DNA of 41,455 bases from a virus. The stretch covers positions 1-41,455 of IMG/VR virus record IMGVR_UViG_3300032241_001226, one strand, 5' to 3'. Below the pieces are notes generated by a model, which worked only from the letters and a program-made list of their open reading frames with translations, did not search any database and was not told the origin of the DNA. Position 1 is the first letter of the stretch; every line of letters starts with the position of its first letter. The position numbers and the translations under genes were made by a program. Positions 24,889 to 32,444 of this stretch are shown in pieces.

Positions 24889-25498
24889 TTGCGGTCTCTT
24901 TTCTTTTTAAGAACATTCTAGTAGTTACATTAAACAAGTCACCGGTTAACATTCCATTAACTACACATTCTCCTTCATCAGTAAATTCTACGCTATATCC
25001 ATCTTTAGGAGTAAAATCAAATGATTCTGTATTATATCCAACAAATATTGGCGGAGGCATTTCTGTCATACCATACCAATTTGCTACTAGTTGAACTCCC
25101 TTATTTCGAAGTTTATCTATCATAGATTGATCCATTGCTTGGCTGCCGGTAACCATATATCGAACACACTTCATATCAAGCTCTTCCCACTCTTTTGTTT
25201 TTTCTAAAACTTCGATATGTTTTGGCAATAGAGCGATAACTGTAGGTTGATACTTTTTAAATAATCGTATATATTTGTAAGCATCAAAGGTCATTGAAAT
25301 TAAATGTGAACCTGCAATTATTGCAGGTAATGCCGTAACGGTATAATGAGCTATTACATTTGCTGGAAACACATCTAAAACAATGTCGTTAGAAGTAAGC
25401 CCTATTTCTTTAATACTGCGAGTAATATGAAAAGCCATATTGCTATGGCTTATTTCTTTTGGCTCTTTAGTGCTACCGGAAGTATGTAATGTTATCAT
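24860..25498 (-). CDS. Minimal adenylate-forming (ANL/AMP-binding) enzyme
   Basis: 212 aa, against about 500-600 for acyl-CoA synthetases. It starts directly at the A3 phosphate loop TSGSTKEPK (6-14), has YGMTE (142-146, A5) in NWYGMTEMPPP, and ends shortly after TGDLF (185-189, A7). Both the usual N-terminal subdomain and the C-terminal lid with its catalytic lysine are missing. Either a partner supplies the second half or it makes only the adenylate. It has its own perfect promoter, with the ATG five bases after TATAAT, so the mRNA is probably leaderless. Confidence 0.78.
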   Translation of the reverse strand: MITLHTSGSTKEPKEISHSNMAFHITRSIKEIGLTSNDIVLDVFPANVIAHYTVTALPAIIAGSHLISMTFDAYKYIRLFKKYQPTVIALLPKHIEVLEKTKEWEELDMKCVRYMVTGSQAMDQSMIDKLRNKGVQLVANWYGMTEMPPPIFVGYNTESFDFTPKDGYSVEFTDEGECVVNGMLTGDLFNVTTRMFLKRKETANGQTWKTNL

Positions 25499-25503
25499 AG
25501 CAT

Positions 25504-25532
25504 ATTATATATGCTAGATCTTAAAATGTCAA
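25504..25532 (-). promoter_or_regulatory. Perfect sigma70-type promoter with no room for a leader
   Basis: Minus-strand TTGACA (25532-25527), exactly 17 nt, TATAAT (25509-25504). The start codon at 25498 begins five bases after the -10 box, so transcription should begin at or next to the ATG. It lies just past the stop of the fibre-like gene. Confidence 0.75.
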
Positions 25533-25536
25533 ATAT

Positions 25537-26421
25537 TTAGAATGTGGACAAGGCAGCACGTTTCCAAACATTAGTTGCTGTGCAAACGTATATATAATTT
25601 GCATCCCATGCTTGCTGACCAGCAACACCTGTTGCACTGCTACTTGCCGGAGTTAGTGTGTTGTATCTAAAAGTGCCATTTACATCTAATGTTGTTTGAG
25701 CATTTGATTGATTAACTGCTAATCTACCTAATGAATCAAAACTTAGTGTATTAATTGTAAAACTAGCACCGTTATGTCCGCCAGTAAGTATCTCAATTTT
25801 ACCATCTGCAAGGGTAGAACTAATAGTGCCATTAGGATCTGATCTTGCCATAATACTTGCCGACGGAATTAAGTTAGTTCCATTTGAAGAACTAAAATTT
25901 AATCCACCAATATAGTCACCTAAAGTGGGCAACGTTGGAGAAGCATAAGTTCCACCAAACCCTTGGAACAACAATCTAGAAACCACACCTAAACTGCCAC
26001 TTGGAGTTTTAATAGATAAAGGTGCATTTCCTCCGATTGAATTAATAGCTAGCGTGTGTGCTTGCGATCCAGCAGTTGGAGCTTGTGGTCCGATTAAAAT
26101 TTGAGGGTTACTAGCAGGACCAGTTAAGCTAGTGCTGGTTATAGCAGATCCAGCTAGTGTTAAATTAGTTCCTGAAATAGTTCCTGTAATACTAATATTT
26201 CCTACACCGTTGATATTGTAATTGTTTAGAATTAAGTTTCCACCTAATGTCGGTGCCGGATCATTACTTACTAAGGCGGCACCTCCTACACCTAAACCGC
26301 CAACTGTAGAACCATCTCCTACGTAAACAAGTTTTGTGTCAGTTGTAAAAATTAATTCACCCTGTGCAGGGGTAAATGTTAATCTATCAGAATTAGGACC
26401 GCGTCTAATTTTCAGTGCCAT
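25537..26421 (-). CDS. Phage fibre/tail-type structural protein
   Basis: 294 aa. It begins MALKIRRGPNSDRLTFTPAQ, then GELIFTTDTKLVYVGDGST, a phrase typical of structural proteins in T4-like marine phages. The middle is a Gly/Ser/Asn/Thr-rich beta-structured shaft. The C-terminus GVAGQQAWDANYIYVCTATN followed by VWKRA is a recurring terminal module, also seen in degenerate form at 37737. It is likely a fibre or whisker exposed on the virion. Own transcription unit: a TATAAATA late box is 28 nt upstream and a terminator precedes that. Confidence 0.88.
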   Translation of the reverse strand: MALKIRRGPNSDRLTFTPAQGELIFTTDTKLVYVGDGSTVGGLGVGGAALVSNDPAPTLGGNLILNNYNINGVGNISITGTISGTNLTLAGSAITSTSLTGPASNPQILIGPQAPTAGSQAHTLAINSIGGNAPLSIKTPSGSLGVVSRLLFQGFGGTYASPTLPTLGDYIGGLNFSSSNGTNLIPSASIMARSDPNGTISSTLADGKIEILTGGHNGASFTINTLSFDSLGRLAVNQSNAQTTLDVNGTFRYNTLTPASSSATGVAGQQAWDANYIYVCTATNVWKRAALSTF

Positions 26422-26448
26422 TGGCTCTCTCCAAATACTATTATAGTG

Positions 26449-26456
26449 TATTTATA
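26449..26456 (-). promoter_or_regulatory. T4-type late promoter (TATAAATA)
   Basis: Minus-strand TATAAATA, a perfect T4 late box, 28 nt before the ATG of the structural gene. A TATAAT at 26445-26440 is an alternative -10 box, but no -35 partner is seen. The late reading fits a virion gene. Confidence 0.7.
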
Positions 26457-26478
26457 TAAAGATTAAGAAGCATTAGCC

Positions 26479-26507
26479 AAAAAAATAGGGCTATTTAAGC
26501 CCTATTT
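26479..26507 (-). terminator. Rho-independent terminator
   Basis: On the minus strand a perfect 10-bp stem AAATAGGGCT / AGCCCTATTT with a 5-nt loop (TAAAT) runs into seven T's. It begins three bases after the last base of the hydroxylase stop codon at 26510, closing the long right-arm operon. Confidence 0.85.
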
Positions 26508-26509
26508 AA

Positions 26510-27082
26510 TTACTTAATTGTATAGTTGATGTTTATTGTTCTTCTAATTCTACTTTTAGTAGGGTTACTGCTAGAATGATAATGCAATCCATTAAACCAA
26601 ATCATTTTATTAGCATAAGGTGTAATCTCTGTATTATTAGTTAATTTACCTTTTAGCACAGTTTGATAATAGTCATATAAACTTTGTCCCGATGTAGGGT
26701 CATACTGCTGATCGTAAACAGTAGTGTTTCCGTCAGAATCATCGAGATAAATTAACGCAGTTTGATGTTCGATCTCTTGGTCAACATGCGGTCCTCCTAC
26801 AAATGTTTTAGGTGCTATTGTATGCAATCCTAGACGAATTCTAAGGATTTTATCAATATTCTGACCAGTTTTTTCTAGTGCGGTTAAAGCTAGAGTTTTC
26901 ATGCCAAGCCCTAACGGACTAACTGATTGCTCTTTGTCTATTGCTAAATGCACCCATGCGTTAGAGTATGGATTTTTATCTTTAGCGTAATAATCAGTGC
27001 TGATTAAATACCAAGGAATTTCTAACTCTTGGCATTCTTTTAACAAAAACTCTGGTAGAGCATTTTCACAAATTTGTATCAT
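26510..27082 (-). CDS. 2OG-Fe(II) oxygenase, HxD...H type
   Basis: 190 aa. VGGPHVDQEIEHQTALIYL gives H99 and D101; GLHYHSSSNPTKSRIRR gives H169 (or H167) and the 2-oxoglutarate arginine near R178-R180. The strand order and the DGNTTVYD turn match the 190-215 aa phage family that also includes the genes at 27877 and 29832 (DGDTFFY, EGDTFIV). Last gene of the operon, followed at once by a terminator. Overlaps the upstream oxygenase by 17 nt. Confidence 0.85.
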   Translation of the reverse strand: MIQICENALPEFLLKECQELEIPWYLISTDYYAKDKNPYSNAWVHLAIDKEQSVSPLGLGMKTLALTALEKTGQNIDKILRIRLGLHTIAPKTFVGGPHVDQEIEHQTALIYLDDSDGNTTVYDQQYDPTSGQSLYDYYQTVLKGKLTNNTEITPYANKMIWFNGLHYHSSSNPTKSRIRRTININYTIK

Positions 27083-27653
27083 ACGGAATTATTTTACTGT
27101 TAAATGCAATAGATATCCTGTCTTCGTTATCTGTCCTAGGGCATACATAATGCATTAACCAGCTAGGAAATATTATAAGTTTTCCAGCCTCTGGCACTAT
27201 ACCCCATTTGTCAGAATTATAAGCATTGTTTTTTAAACGTGTGCCAGGGCCAATTGCCCATGGCATTTCTGTTACAGGGTTTATAAATTCTAACATTCCT
27301 GAACCTTGACTAGATTTTACATAGTATACTCCTGATAAAAAAGCAGGAGCATGAGAATGAGGAGCAGTAGTAATTGGACTTTCGTTATAGTTCATCCAAA
27401 CGCTGTAAATTTCTTGCGTGAACTCTTTACTCATTTCAAGATGTTCATGCATGAAAGCTAGCTTACTAACTATTGCATCAAATAAAGGTTTAAAAACAGG
27501 AGTTTGTGAATCTTCATATGTGATACCATATTGGTAATGAGGAGTCTTGGCCCTAGTATTGACTATTTTATAACATTCTCTTTCTATAGCAGAATTATCT
27601 ATATCCAAAAATTCGCTTGCTATAAAATTAGTAAAGATAGGTTCTACAATCAT
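27066..27653 (-). CDS. 2OG-Fe(II) oxygenase, 2OG-FeII_Oxy_5 type
   Basis: 195 aa. The family phrase PHSHAPAFLSGVYYV supplies H99 and H101, with His in place of the usual Asp in HxD. PEAGKLIIFPSWLMHYVCP gives H168, and DRISIAFN gives R179. This matches the group annotated as putative 2OG-Fe(II) oxygenases (TIGR02466/PF13759), widespread in marine phages. It overlaps the RpoZ gene by 4 nt. Substrate unknown. Confidence 0.87.
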   Translation of the reverse strand: MIVEPIFTNFIASEFLDIDNSAIERECYKIVNTRAKTPHYQYGITYEDSQTPVFKPLFDAIVSKLAFMHEHLEMSKEFTQEIYSVWMNYNESPITTAPHSHAPAFLSGVYYVKSSQGSGMLEFINPVTEMPWAIGPGTRLKNNAYNSDKWGIVPEAGKLIIFPSWLMHYVCPRTDNEDRISIAFNSKIIPYDTNL

Positions 27654-27880
27654 TTTACTCGTTTAAGATACTCTTTACTAATTTTGCCTTCTTGTATTTC
27701 TATTAAGGCAGTAAGGTTAGAGTGAACATGCTCTCTTTTATCACTTGCAGAATTTCCACGTTTAATTTCTCTGGCTCTAAGTGACGCTACTAATACTAGA
27801 TCAAATCTATTGCCAACTTTCTCAACACACGCTTCATTGTCAATTTGCGGTCCTCTGCTCAGTCCAATTTTCTTGTTCAT
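27650..27880 (-). CDS. rpoZ: DNA-directed RNA polymerase omega subunit
   Basis: 76 aa against 91 in E. coli. The diagnostic core ACVEKVGNRFDLVLVASLRA followed by REIKRGN matches the omega core (EKxGNRFDLVLVAaxRARQ). ALIEIQEGKIS matches the downstream helix. Omega clamps beta' during assembly and affects promoter choice. A phage-borne copy could enter host polymerase. It lies between two 2OG oxygenase genes with 4-nt overlaps on both sides, so it is part of the phage operon rather than host DNA. The upstream promoter is shared. Confidence 0.9.
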   Translation of the reverse strand: MNKKIGLSRGPQIDNEACVEKVGNRFDLVLVASLRAREIKRGNSASDKREHVHSNLTALIEIQEGKISKEYLKRVK

Positions 27881-28488
27881 ACATTTTCCTTTACTGTTAA
27901 ATTCATATTGATTACAATTCTGTTTTCTTTGCGGCCAACACCATTACCATGATAACGTTTGCCGTTAAACAATACACCTACTCCTTTTCTCGGAGTGAAT
28001 GACTGTTCTAATGTCCGCTTATTATAGTTATCAGCAGTTGTATAAAAGTCTTTGTAAAAGAATGTATCCCCATCGCAATCATTAACATAGTAAATGAAAG
28101 TATGAGTATGATCTGGACTTATATCGTCTACATGAGGAGTTAGATAGTGATCCTCATTCCAATTTGGATCTCTATAGGTTAATACTGCACGTATACGGAT
28201 AACATGTTCGATTTTAATACCGGCACGTTCCTCTAAAAAATACAATATAGGTCTTATTAACGATGCATGACTACTTGTAATGTTTTCCTTATCGGCATAA
28301 AACAAATGTATAAATGCATCTCGTATTTCAATATTTGGATCGTTCACGTATACTAATGGATCGCCGGGCTGACTAGAAACATTTCTACGATACGCCCAAT
28401 GAAACTCATAAGATGTCATTACTCTTTCAATTTCATCTTGATAAGTTTTTGGTATTATATTATCAAATATTTGTATGTCCGAACTCAT
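27877..28488 (-). CDS. 2OG-Fe(II) oxygenase, HxD...H type
   Basis: 203 aa from MSSDIQIFDNIIP. An ATG 33 nt further up only extends into the neighbouring gene and lacks a better ribosome site. HYLTPHVDDISPDHTH gives H119 and D121; FNGKRYHGNGVGRKENRIVI gives H180 and R190. The N-terminal phrase 'IFDNIIPKTYQDEIE' resembles 'VIDDFIPISYQEEIK' of the gene at 29832, so the two are paralogues. Adjacent to RpoZ through an ATGA overlap. Confidence 0.85.
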   Translation of the reverse strand: MSSDIQIFDNIIPKTYQDEIERVMTSYEFHWAYRRNVSSQPGDPLVYVNDPNIEIRDAFIHLFYADKENITSSHASLIRPILYFLEERAGIKIEHVIRIRAVLTYRDPNWNEDHYLTPHVDDISPDHTHTFIYYVNDCDGDTFFYKDFYTTADNYNKRTLEQSFTPRKGVGVLFNGKRYHGNGVGRKENRIVINMNLTVKENV

Positions 28489-29092
28489 ATGTTTCCGGTT
28501 TCTTTGTATCCACTGAAGCACCTAGCATCGGGCGTCGATCAAATTTTTGTGTTTCGTCTTCTACGTAAAACAAAAATACTTGAACTTGTTTATTTCCGTT
28601 GTAAGGTAATCGCCAATGTTCTAGTTTATCTCCGTGATACACACAAGCATCACCGACGGGCAATTCTAACTTGTTTTCTACTCCATTAAAATCTTTCATC
28701 CAGATATACCAAGGATCACTAGTTTCATCTATGTCAATAGTAACAGTGACAGCATAATCTGATCCTGGTCTATCAATATGACGTTTTAATTCCGAGCCCT
28801 TATAGTATATTCTAGCATACGAGTATGATGGATACAAAGTTTTTCCTGTAATGGCTTCTATTTTAGGTTGGAGCAATGATAACAGAGCTTCACAACAATA
28901 AGCGCCATACCACGAAAACGTTTTTGGTTTATCCGGATCGCTAAGGAATCCTACTGAATTTAAATCTACGTTATTAACGTAAAATGTATTATCCCTTAGC
29001 ATATTAAATTCAAGAGAAATTAATTTAGCTGTTTCGGTGCTTATTGCATTTTCTAAAACAGCATATCCTATCTCATTGAATTTATTTTCCAT
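28463..29092 (-). CDS. 2OG-Fe(II) oxygenase, eHWR type
   Basis: 209 aa. YYKGSELKRHIDRPGSDYAV gives H105 and D107; GDACVYHGDKLEHWRLP gives H159 (or H153) with R161 for 2-oxoglutarate. The phrases DYAVTVTIDID, DPWYIW and VQVFLFYV mark a branch found in phages and large DNA viruses. It starts one base beyond the parvulin stop and overlaps the next gene by 26 nt. Confidence 0.83.
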   Translation of the reverse strand: MENKFNEIGYAVLENAISTETAKLISLEFNMLRDNTFYVNNVDLNSVGFLSDPDKPKTFSWYGAYCCEALLSLLQPKIEAITGKTLYPSYSYARIYYKGSELKRHIDRPGSDYAVTVTIDIDETSDPWYIWMKDFNGVENKLELPVGDACVYHGDKLEHWRLPYNGNKQVQVFLFYVEDETQKFDRRPMLGASVDTKKPETYEFGHTNI

Positions 29093-29352
29093 TACTTAGT
29101 TCTGTGAATTAAGTGAAAGCCAAACTGTGTTTGAACTGGCTGACTAATAGAACCAACTGGGGTTGCTAGTGTAGCATCTTCAAATGGTTTAACCATTTGG
29201 CCAGGACCAAACTCTCCCAAATCTCCGCCACGTGCCTTACTAGGACACTTGCTGTGTTGCTGTGCTAATGATCCAAAATTTAATGGGTTAGCTTCTTTAA
29301 GAATAGCTTCTGCTTGTTCTTTTGTATCTACTAAAATATGACTTGCTTGCAC
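29092..29352 (-). CDS. Single-domain parvulin peptidyl-prolyl isomerase
   Basis: 86 aa, a lone PpiC/rotamase domain. ASHILVDTKEQAEAI opens it, HSKCPSKARGGDLGEFGPGQ is the family core, and TQFGFHLIHRTK closes it. The start codon is GTG, fixed by a strong AAGGAG six bases upstream. It catalyses cis/trans isomerisation of X-Pro bonds in the cytoplasm; no signal peptide. Second of two tandem parvulins, about 33% alike by eye. Possible roles are folding of virion proteins or acting on a modified Pro-containing substrate. Confidence 0.92.
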   Translation of the reverse strand: MQASHILVDTKEQAEAILKEANPLNFGSLAQQHSKCPSKARGGDLGEFGPGQMVKPFEDATLATPVGSISQPVQTQFGFHLIHRTK

Positions 29353-29364
29353 TTTATTCTCCTT

Positions 29365-29652
29365 TTATGCTGTGCGTTTAATTACGTGCCAACCAAACAT
29401 CGACATGATCGGTCTTGGGGTTATCTCACCGACTTCTAATGCAAATGCCGCATCTTCGATTGGTTTCTCTCCTCCAATTCTATCAATATAGCCCAGGTCG
29501 CCTCCTTTATCTTTTGATTGCGAATCCATACTATATAGTTTAGCAACTTCCGCAAAGTCTATACCTTGTTCTATTTGACTTTGCGCATACATGGCCTGTG
29601 TTTCCAAATGACACATTATATGCGATATTCTAACTTTTCCTATAATACCCAT
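29365..29652 (-). CDS. Single-domain parvulin-like peptidyl-prolyl isomerase
   Basis: 95 aa. The order matches the partner gene: RISHIMCHLETQA, then SMDSQSKDKGGDLGYIDRIG, IEDAAFALEVGEITP and MFGWHVIKRTA. The active-site strand starts SHI, with the second family His in GWHVIK, so it is probably active. It begins 15 nt after the 3' end of tRNA-Pro with AGAGGA as ribosome site, and ends 12 nt before the next parvulin. A duplication of its neighbour. Confidence 0.85.
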   Translation of the reverse strand: MGIIGKVRISHIMCHLETQAMYAQSQIEQGIDFAEVAKLYSMDSQSKDKGGDLGYIDRIGGEKPIEDAAFALEVGEITPRPIMSMFGWHVIKRTA

Positions 29653-29667
29653 GACTATCCTCTTATA

Positions 29668-29744
29668 TGGTCGGAGTAGTAGGATTCGAACCTACGACCC
29701 CCTGGTCCCAAACCAGGTGCACTACCAGGCTGTGCTACACTCCG
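29668..29744 (-). tRNA. tRNA-Pro(TGG)
   Basis: Full cloverleaf with encoded CCA: acceptor CGGAGTG/TACTCCG, anticodon stem CCTGG/CCAGG with loop TTTGGGA, so anticodon TGG (reads CCA, CCG and possibly all CCN). T arm GTAGG-TTCGAAT-CCTAC. Discriminator A. It lies 6 nt downstream of tRNA-Gly and 15 nt upstream of a parvulin gene. Confidence 0.95.
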
Positions 29745-29750
29745 ATATTC

Positions 29751-29824
29751 TGGAGCGGGTGAGGGGAATCGAACCCCTGACTTTAGCTTGGAAGGCTAAG
29801 GTAATACCATTTTACGACACCCGC
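29751..29824 (-). tRNA. tRNA-Gly(TCC)
   Basis: Acceptor GCGGGTG/CACCCGC, anticodon stem TTAGC/GCTAA with loop CTTCCAA, giving anticodon TCC (reads GGA/GGG). T arm AGGGG-TTCGATT-CCCCT, discriminator T, encoded CCA. Its 5' end is 7 nt from the stop of the upstream oxygenase gene, so it is probably cut out of the operon transcript. Confidence 0.95.
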
Positions 29825-29831
29825 ACAAATT

Positions 29832-30413
29832 CTACACTACATCAAAATTAATTATACACCTCATACCTTTACTAGGCTGTTCAGCTGTGTGATAATATCT
29901 TCCGTCAAATAACACAACACGACCTTGTTTAGGAGTTACTCGTTGTATTATGTTATAATCTTCTACTTGATCAGTTAATCTAACTACACCATCTTCTCGT
30001 TGTTTATCGACAATAAAGGTATCACCTTCTGCGTCTATAACATAGTATAACACAACTAAATGATCCTTGTCAAGGTCTATATGCAAATAATCTATCTTTC
30101 TTTCTATCGATTCTGGATTTAATGGATACTGTAAAAAACTTCTGCATTTAACTATATCGTTAAATTTATAACCAACTGCATTAGCACCTAAATGGGCTAG
30201 TGGAGCAATCATTGAAAAATATTCACTTTGAGTTTGGCCTTGGTATCTAAAATAATGAACTGCTGCCGGAGACTTTAATTTATTAACATCCTCACTACCA
30301 AATGTAATATCATCAAGAAAACTCCAAGGAAAGTATCTTCCTAGCATTGTATTTTTAATTTCTTCTTGATACGAAATTGGAATAAAATCGTCGATTACTA
30401 CACATTTATTCAT
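29832..30413 (-). CDS. 2OG-Fe(II) oxygenase, HxD...H type
   Basis: 193 aa. YLHIDLDKDHLVVLYYV gives H111 and D113; FDGRYYHTAEQPSKGMRCII gives H175 and R185. The opening VVIDDFIPISYQEEI and the turn DAEGDTFIV tie it to the paralogues at 26510 and 27877. Overlaps the upstream oxygenase by 4 nt; tRNA-Gly follows 7 nt after the stop. Substrate unknown. Confidence 0.85.
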   Translation of the reverse strand: MNKCVVIDDFIPISYQEEIKNTMLGRYFPWSFLDDITFGSEDVNKLKSPAAVHYFRYQGQTQSEYFSMIAPLAHLGANAVGYKFNDIVKCRSFLQYPLNPESIERKIDYLHIDLDKDHLVVLYYVIDAEGDTFIVDKQREDGVVRLTDQVEDYNIIQRVTPKQGRVVLFDGRYYHTAEQPSKGMRCIINFDVV

Positions 30414-30970
30414 TTTATTTCTTGATCAAAAGTCATCCAGCCTGTTATGATATATTTTTCTTCTATCTCGGCTACACATCCTTTATGTTGATGTGTCCAA
30501 TCTGCTGGCCAAATTAGTGTAAGACCTTTTTCGGGTTTAACTTTTAATTTTTGATACAGGAACTCTGTTTCACCGTTAACTTGAATGTCATGCAAATAAG
30601 TCATATACACAAGGTGACGATTAATAAACATTTTGTGTCCGTTATTTTCACAATGCCATTCTTTATACCATTTGCCGGGAGCATACCTTTGAATTTTTAT
30701 TTCTCGGTTAATACCCCATCTAACAAGATCTTCGTAGCAATAGACAAATTCTTGTTTGTATTCTTCTACTACTTCAAATAAAGAATTAATATAAGTTTTC
30801 TGTAAATCTTCTGGCAGTATGTCTATTAAGGCATTATCATATGCCTTGCTACCTGATTTAAATTTAGTAGGTTGAGATTTACATTCAGCAAGAATTTTAT
30901 CACACAAATCGGGATCAATATAGTATCCCCTAATAAAAGGATTTTGAGTGTTTAATGTATGTGTTTTCAT
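30410..30970 (-). CDS. Prolyl-4-hydroxylase-like 2OG-Fe(II) oxygenase, HxE variant
   Basis: 186 aa from MKTHTLNTQNPF, where the ATG overlaps the previous stop as ATGA; an ATG 18 nt earlier is less likely. YKEWHCENNG gives H106 and E108 (Glu instead of Asp), then GETEFLYQKLKVKPEKGLTL, WPADWTHQHKG (H160) and EKYIITGW, where Lys replaces the usual Arg as in P4H enzymes. The genes at 30967 and 33982 share every one of these landmarks, so this is a three-member paralogous set. Confidence 0.87.
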   Translation of the reverse strand: MKTHTLNTQNPFIRGYYIDPDLCDKILAECKSQPTKFKSGSKAYDNALIDILPEDLQKTYINSLFEVVEEYKQEFVYCYEDLVRWGINREIKIQRYAPGKWYKEWHCENNGHKMFINRHLVYMTYLHDIQVNGETEFLYQKLKVKPEKGLTLIWPADWTHQHKGCVAEIEEKYIITGWMTFDQEIK

Positions 30971-31545
30971 TCTAAAAAAGTTATCCATCCAGTAATGATA
31001 TACTTATTATTTTTAAACGGGGGATTTCCTCGATGTGAGTGTTGAAATCCGCTAGGCCAGATAAGAACTTTTCCAGCTTCTGGTTTAATACGTTTTTGTA
31101 AATATAAAAACTCTGTTTCGCCGCCTTCTTCTATATCATTTAAATACATCATAAAGGTTAAGAATCTTGGGCTATGAGTTAGATTATCAGTTTCATAGTG
31201 CCAAGCATGATATCCTTCAGTAGGCTTTGTCTTTTGAAATCTTAAATGTAAAATACCATGTTTGCCGGTTGCAGTTTTCAGTATGCTATATCGGTCAGCA
31301 TAAGGAGTATAACAATCACTCCAAAATCTTTGTAAAAAAGTTTGAACAATTTTTTGTGTATGATCTAGCGTAAATTCTTTGAAATCTGTTATAAAAACAG
31401 TTTCGTCTGTTACTAGGCCTTCTTGCTGAGGATCACGACGAAAACTATAGTTTAATTTACTCATGTTTTCGAAATACTGAATAAACTCACTACATTCGTG
31501 CAAATTTAAAATATTTGAATATTCGCCTATAAAATTGTCAATCAT
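30967..31545 (-). CDS. Prolyl-4-hydroxylase-like 2OG-Fe(II) oxygenase, HxE variant
   Basis: 192 aa. YHAWHYETDN gives H116 and E118; GGETEFLYLQKRIKPEAGKV and WPSGFQHSHRG give H169; NKYIITGW gives K181. Compared with its two paralogues the motif WPADWTH has become WPSGFQH, which may shift substrate choice. ATGA-type overlaps on both sides. It follows an SGNH hydrolase gene. Confidence 0.87.
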   Translation of the reverse strand: MIDNFIGEYSNILNLHECSEFIQYFENMSKLNYSFRRDPQQEGLVTDETVFITDFKEFTLDHTQKIVQTFLQRFWSDCYTPYADRYSILKTATGKHGILHLRFQKTKPTEGYHAWHYETDNLTHSPRFLTFMMYLNDIEEGGETEFLYLQKRIKPEAGKVLIWPSGFQHSHRGNPPFKNNKYIITGWITFLE

Positions 31546-32354
31546 TCTTTTTCCCTTAACTGATTAAAATATTCAAAGTGTGATTTAGGTCCAGGGTGAA
31601 CTTTATCTCTGCCGGTATCTAGCATTTTCCAAAATATACAATCTAGTCCAGTAGTTATTTTTGTAAGTTCAACAGTTTCTAAATCCCAAGATCCTAATGT
31701 TAGTTTTATATTGTGCAATCTAGCAGTTGTTACTATAAGCGTTAACGAATTTTTTACTTCAGAATAAAAGAATTGATCAGAAAAATATTTGAATAATGAT
31801 TGTTTTACCTGTTCAGTTTCTTCAACACTAAACGGAGGGTCAGATGCAACAATAGGAACAAAATTATTCATTTTATCTGTATAATTAAATCTTGACCACG
31901 AAGGCAAGGTTATTACAGCAGTAGACATTTTCCATATGTTGGCTGCCGCACTAAACATTAATGCTATTTTGTTTATACTAGCACTAGGATCACCAAAATT
32001 CACATAAGGACGATTTCTAGCCAGCTGATAATAAAATGTATCTTCGGTGGGGACTCCTATACCGAATGTAAAGCTACATCCAAAGAATCCTAAAATATTA
32101 TTTTGAGATGGATCAGGATACTGTTCTCTATAACCTATATCATTTATATAATATGAAAAGTTATATTCTGTATTACCTGTTCTAGCTTCTTCATAGATAT
32201 CAGCAAACTTATATAAGCCTGCTCGCGGAATGTCAAAGTTAGACTTGTCATGCACGTTATTGTAATAATTGGTATAATAAAACATGTCGCTAGGTTGTTT
32301 AGCCAACAACGGGCTTCTATGTCCTAGTTCTTGTAGTATATTATTATCAATCAT
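31542..32354 (-). CDS. SGNH hydrolase-like protein
   Basis: 270 aa. FFGCSFTFGIGV is block I with the nucleophile Ser; FGDPSASIN takes the place of block II; DKVHPGPKSHFEYF near the end carries the catalytic His. The N-terminal 85 residues form a Tyr/Asn-rich lead that relatives in the window lack. It may be an O-acyl esterase or transferase acting on glycans or lipids. The start lies 6 nt beyond tRNA-Thr, so the mRNA end is probably set by tRNA processing. Confidence 0.72.
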   Translation of the reverse strand: MIDNNILQELGHRSPLLAKQPSDMFYYTNYYNNVHDKSNFDIPRAGLYKFADIYEEARTGNTEYNFSYYINDIGYREQYPDPSQNNILGFFGCSFTFGIGVPTEDTFYYQLARNRPYVNFGDPSASINKIALMFSAAANIWKMSTAVITLPSWSRFNYTDKMNNFVPIVASDPPFSVEETEQVKQSLFKYFSDQFFYSEVKNSLTLIVTTARLHNIKLTLGSWDLETVELTKITTGLDCIFWKMLDTGRDKVHPGPKSHFEYFNQLREKE

Positions 32355-32360
32355 AGTGTT

Positions 32361-32435
32361 TGGTGCCCAATGTCTGATTCGAACAGACGACCTATCGCTT
32401 ACAAGGCGATTGCGCTACCACTGTGCCAATCGGGC
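32361..32435 (-). tRNA. tRNA-Thr(TGT)
   Basis: Acceptor GCCCGAT/ATTGGGC (one G-T pair), anticodon stem ATCGC/GCGAT, loop CTTGTAA, anticodon TGT (reads ACA/ACG). T arm GTCTG-TTCGAAT-CAGAC, discriminator A, encoded CCA. Sits between two SGNH hydrolase genes with 6-9 nt on each side. Confidence 0.95.
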
Positions 32436-32444
32436 GTGTTTTAC

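Noticed and set aside
30044-30073. TTGACA-N18-TATACT on the minus strand
   Set aside because: It lies in the middle of an oxygenase coding region over conserved codons, with no nearby start or tRNA; probably chance.
32208-32236. TTGACA-N17-TATAAG on the minus strand
   Set aside because: Inside the 5' part of the SGNH gene, far from any downstream start. Kept out for lack of a target.
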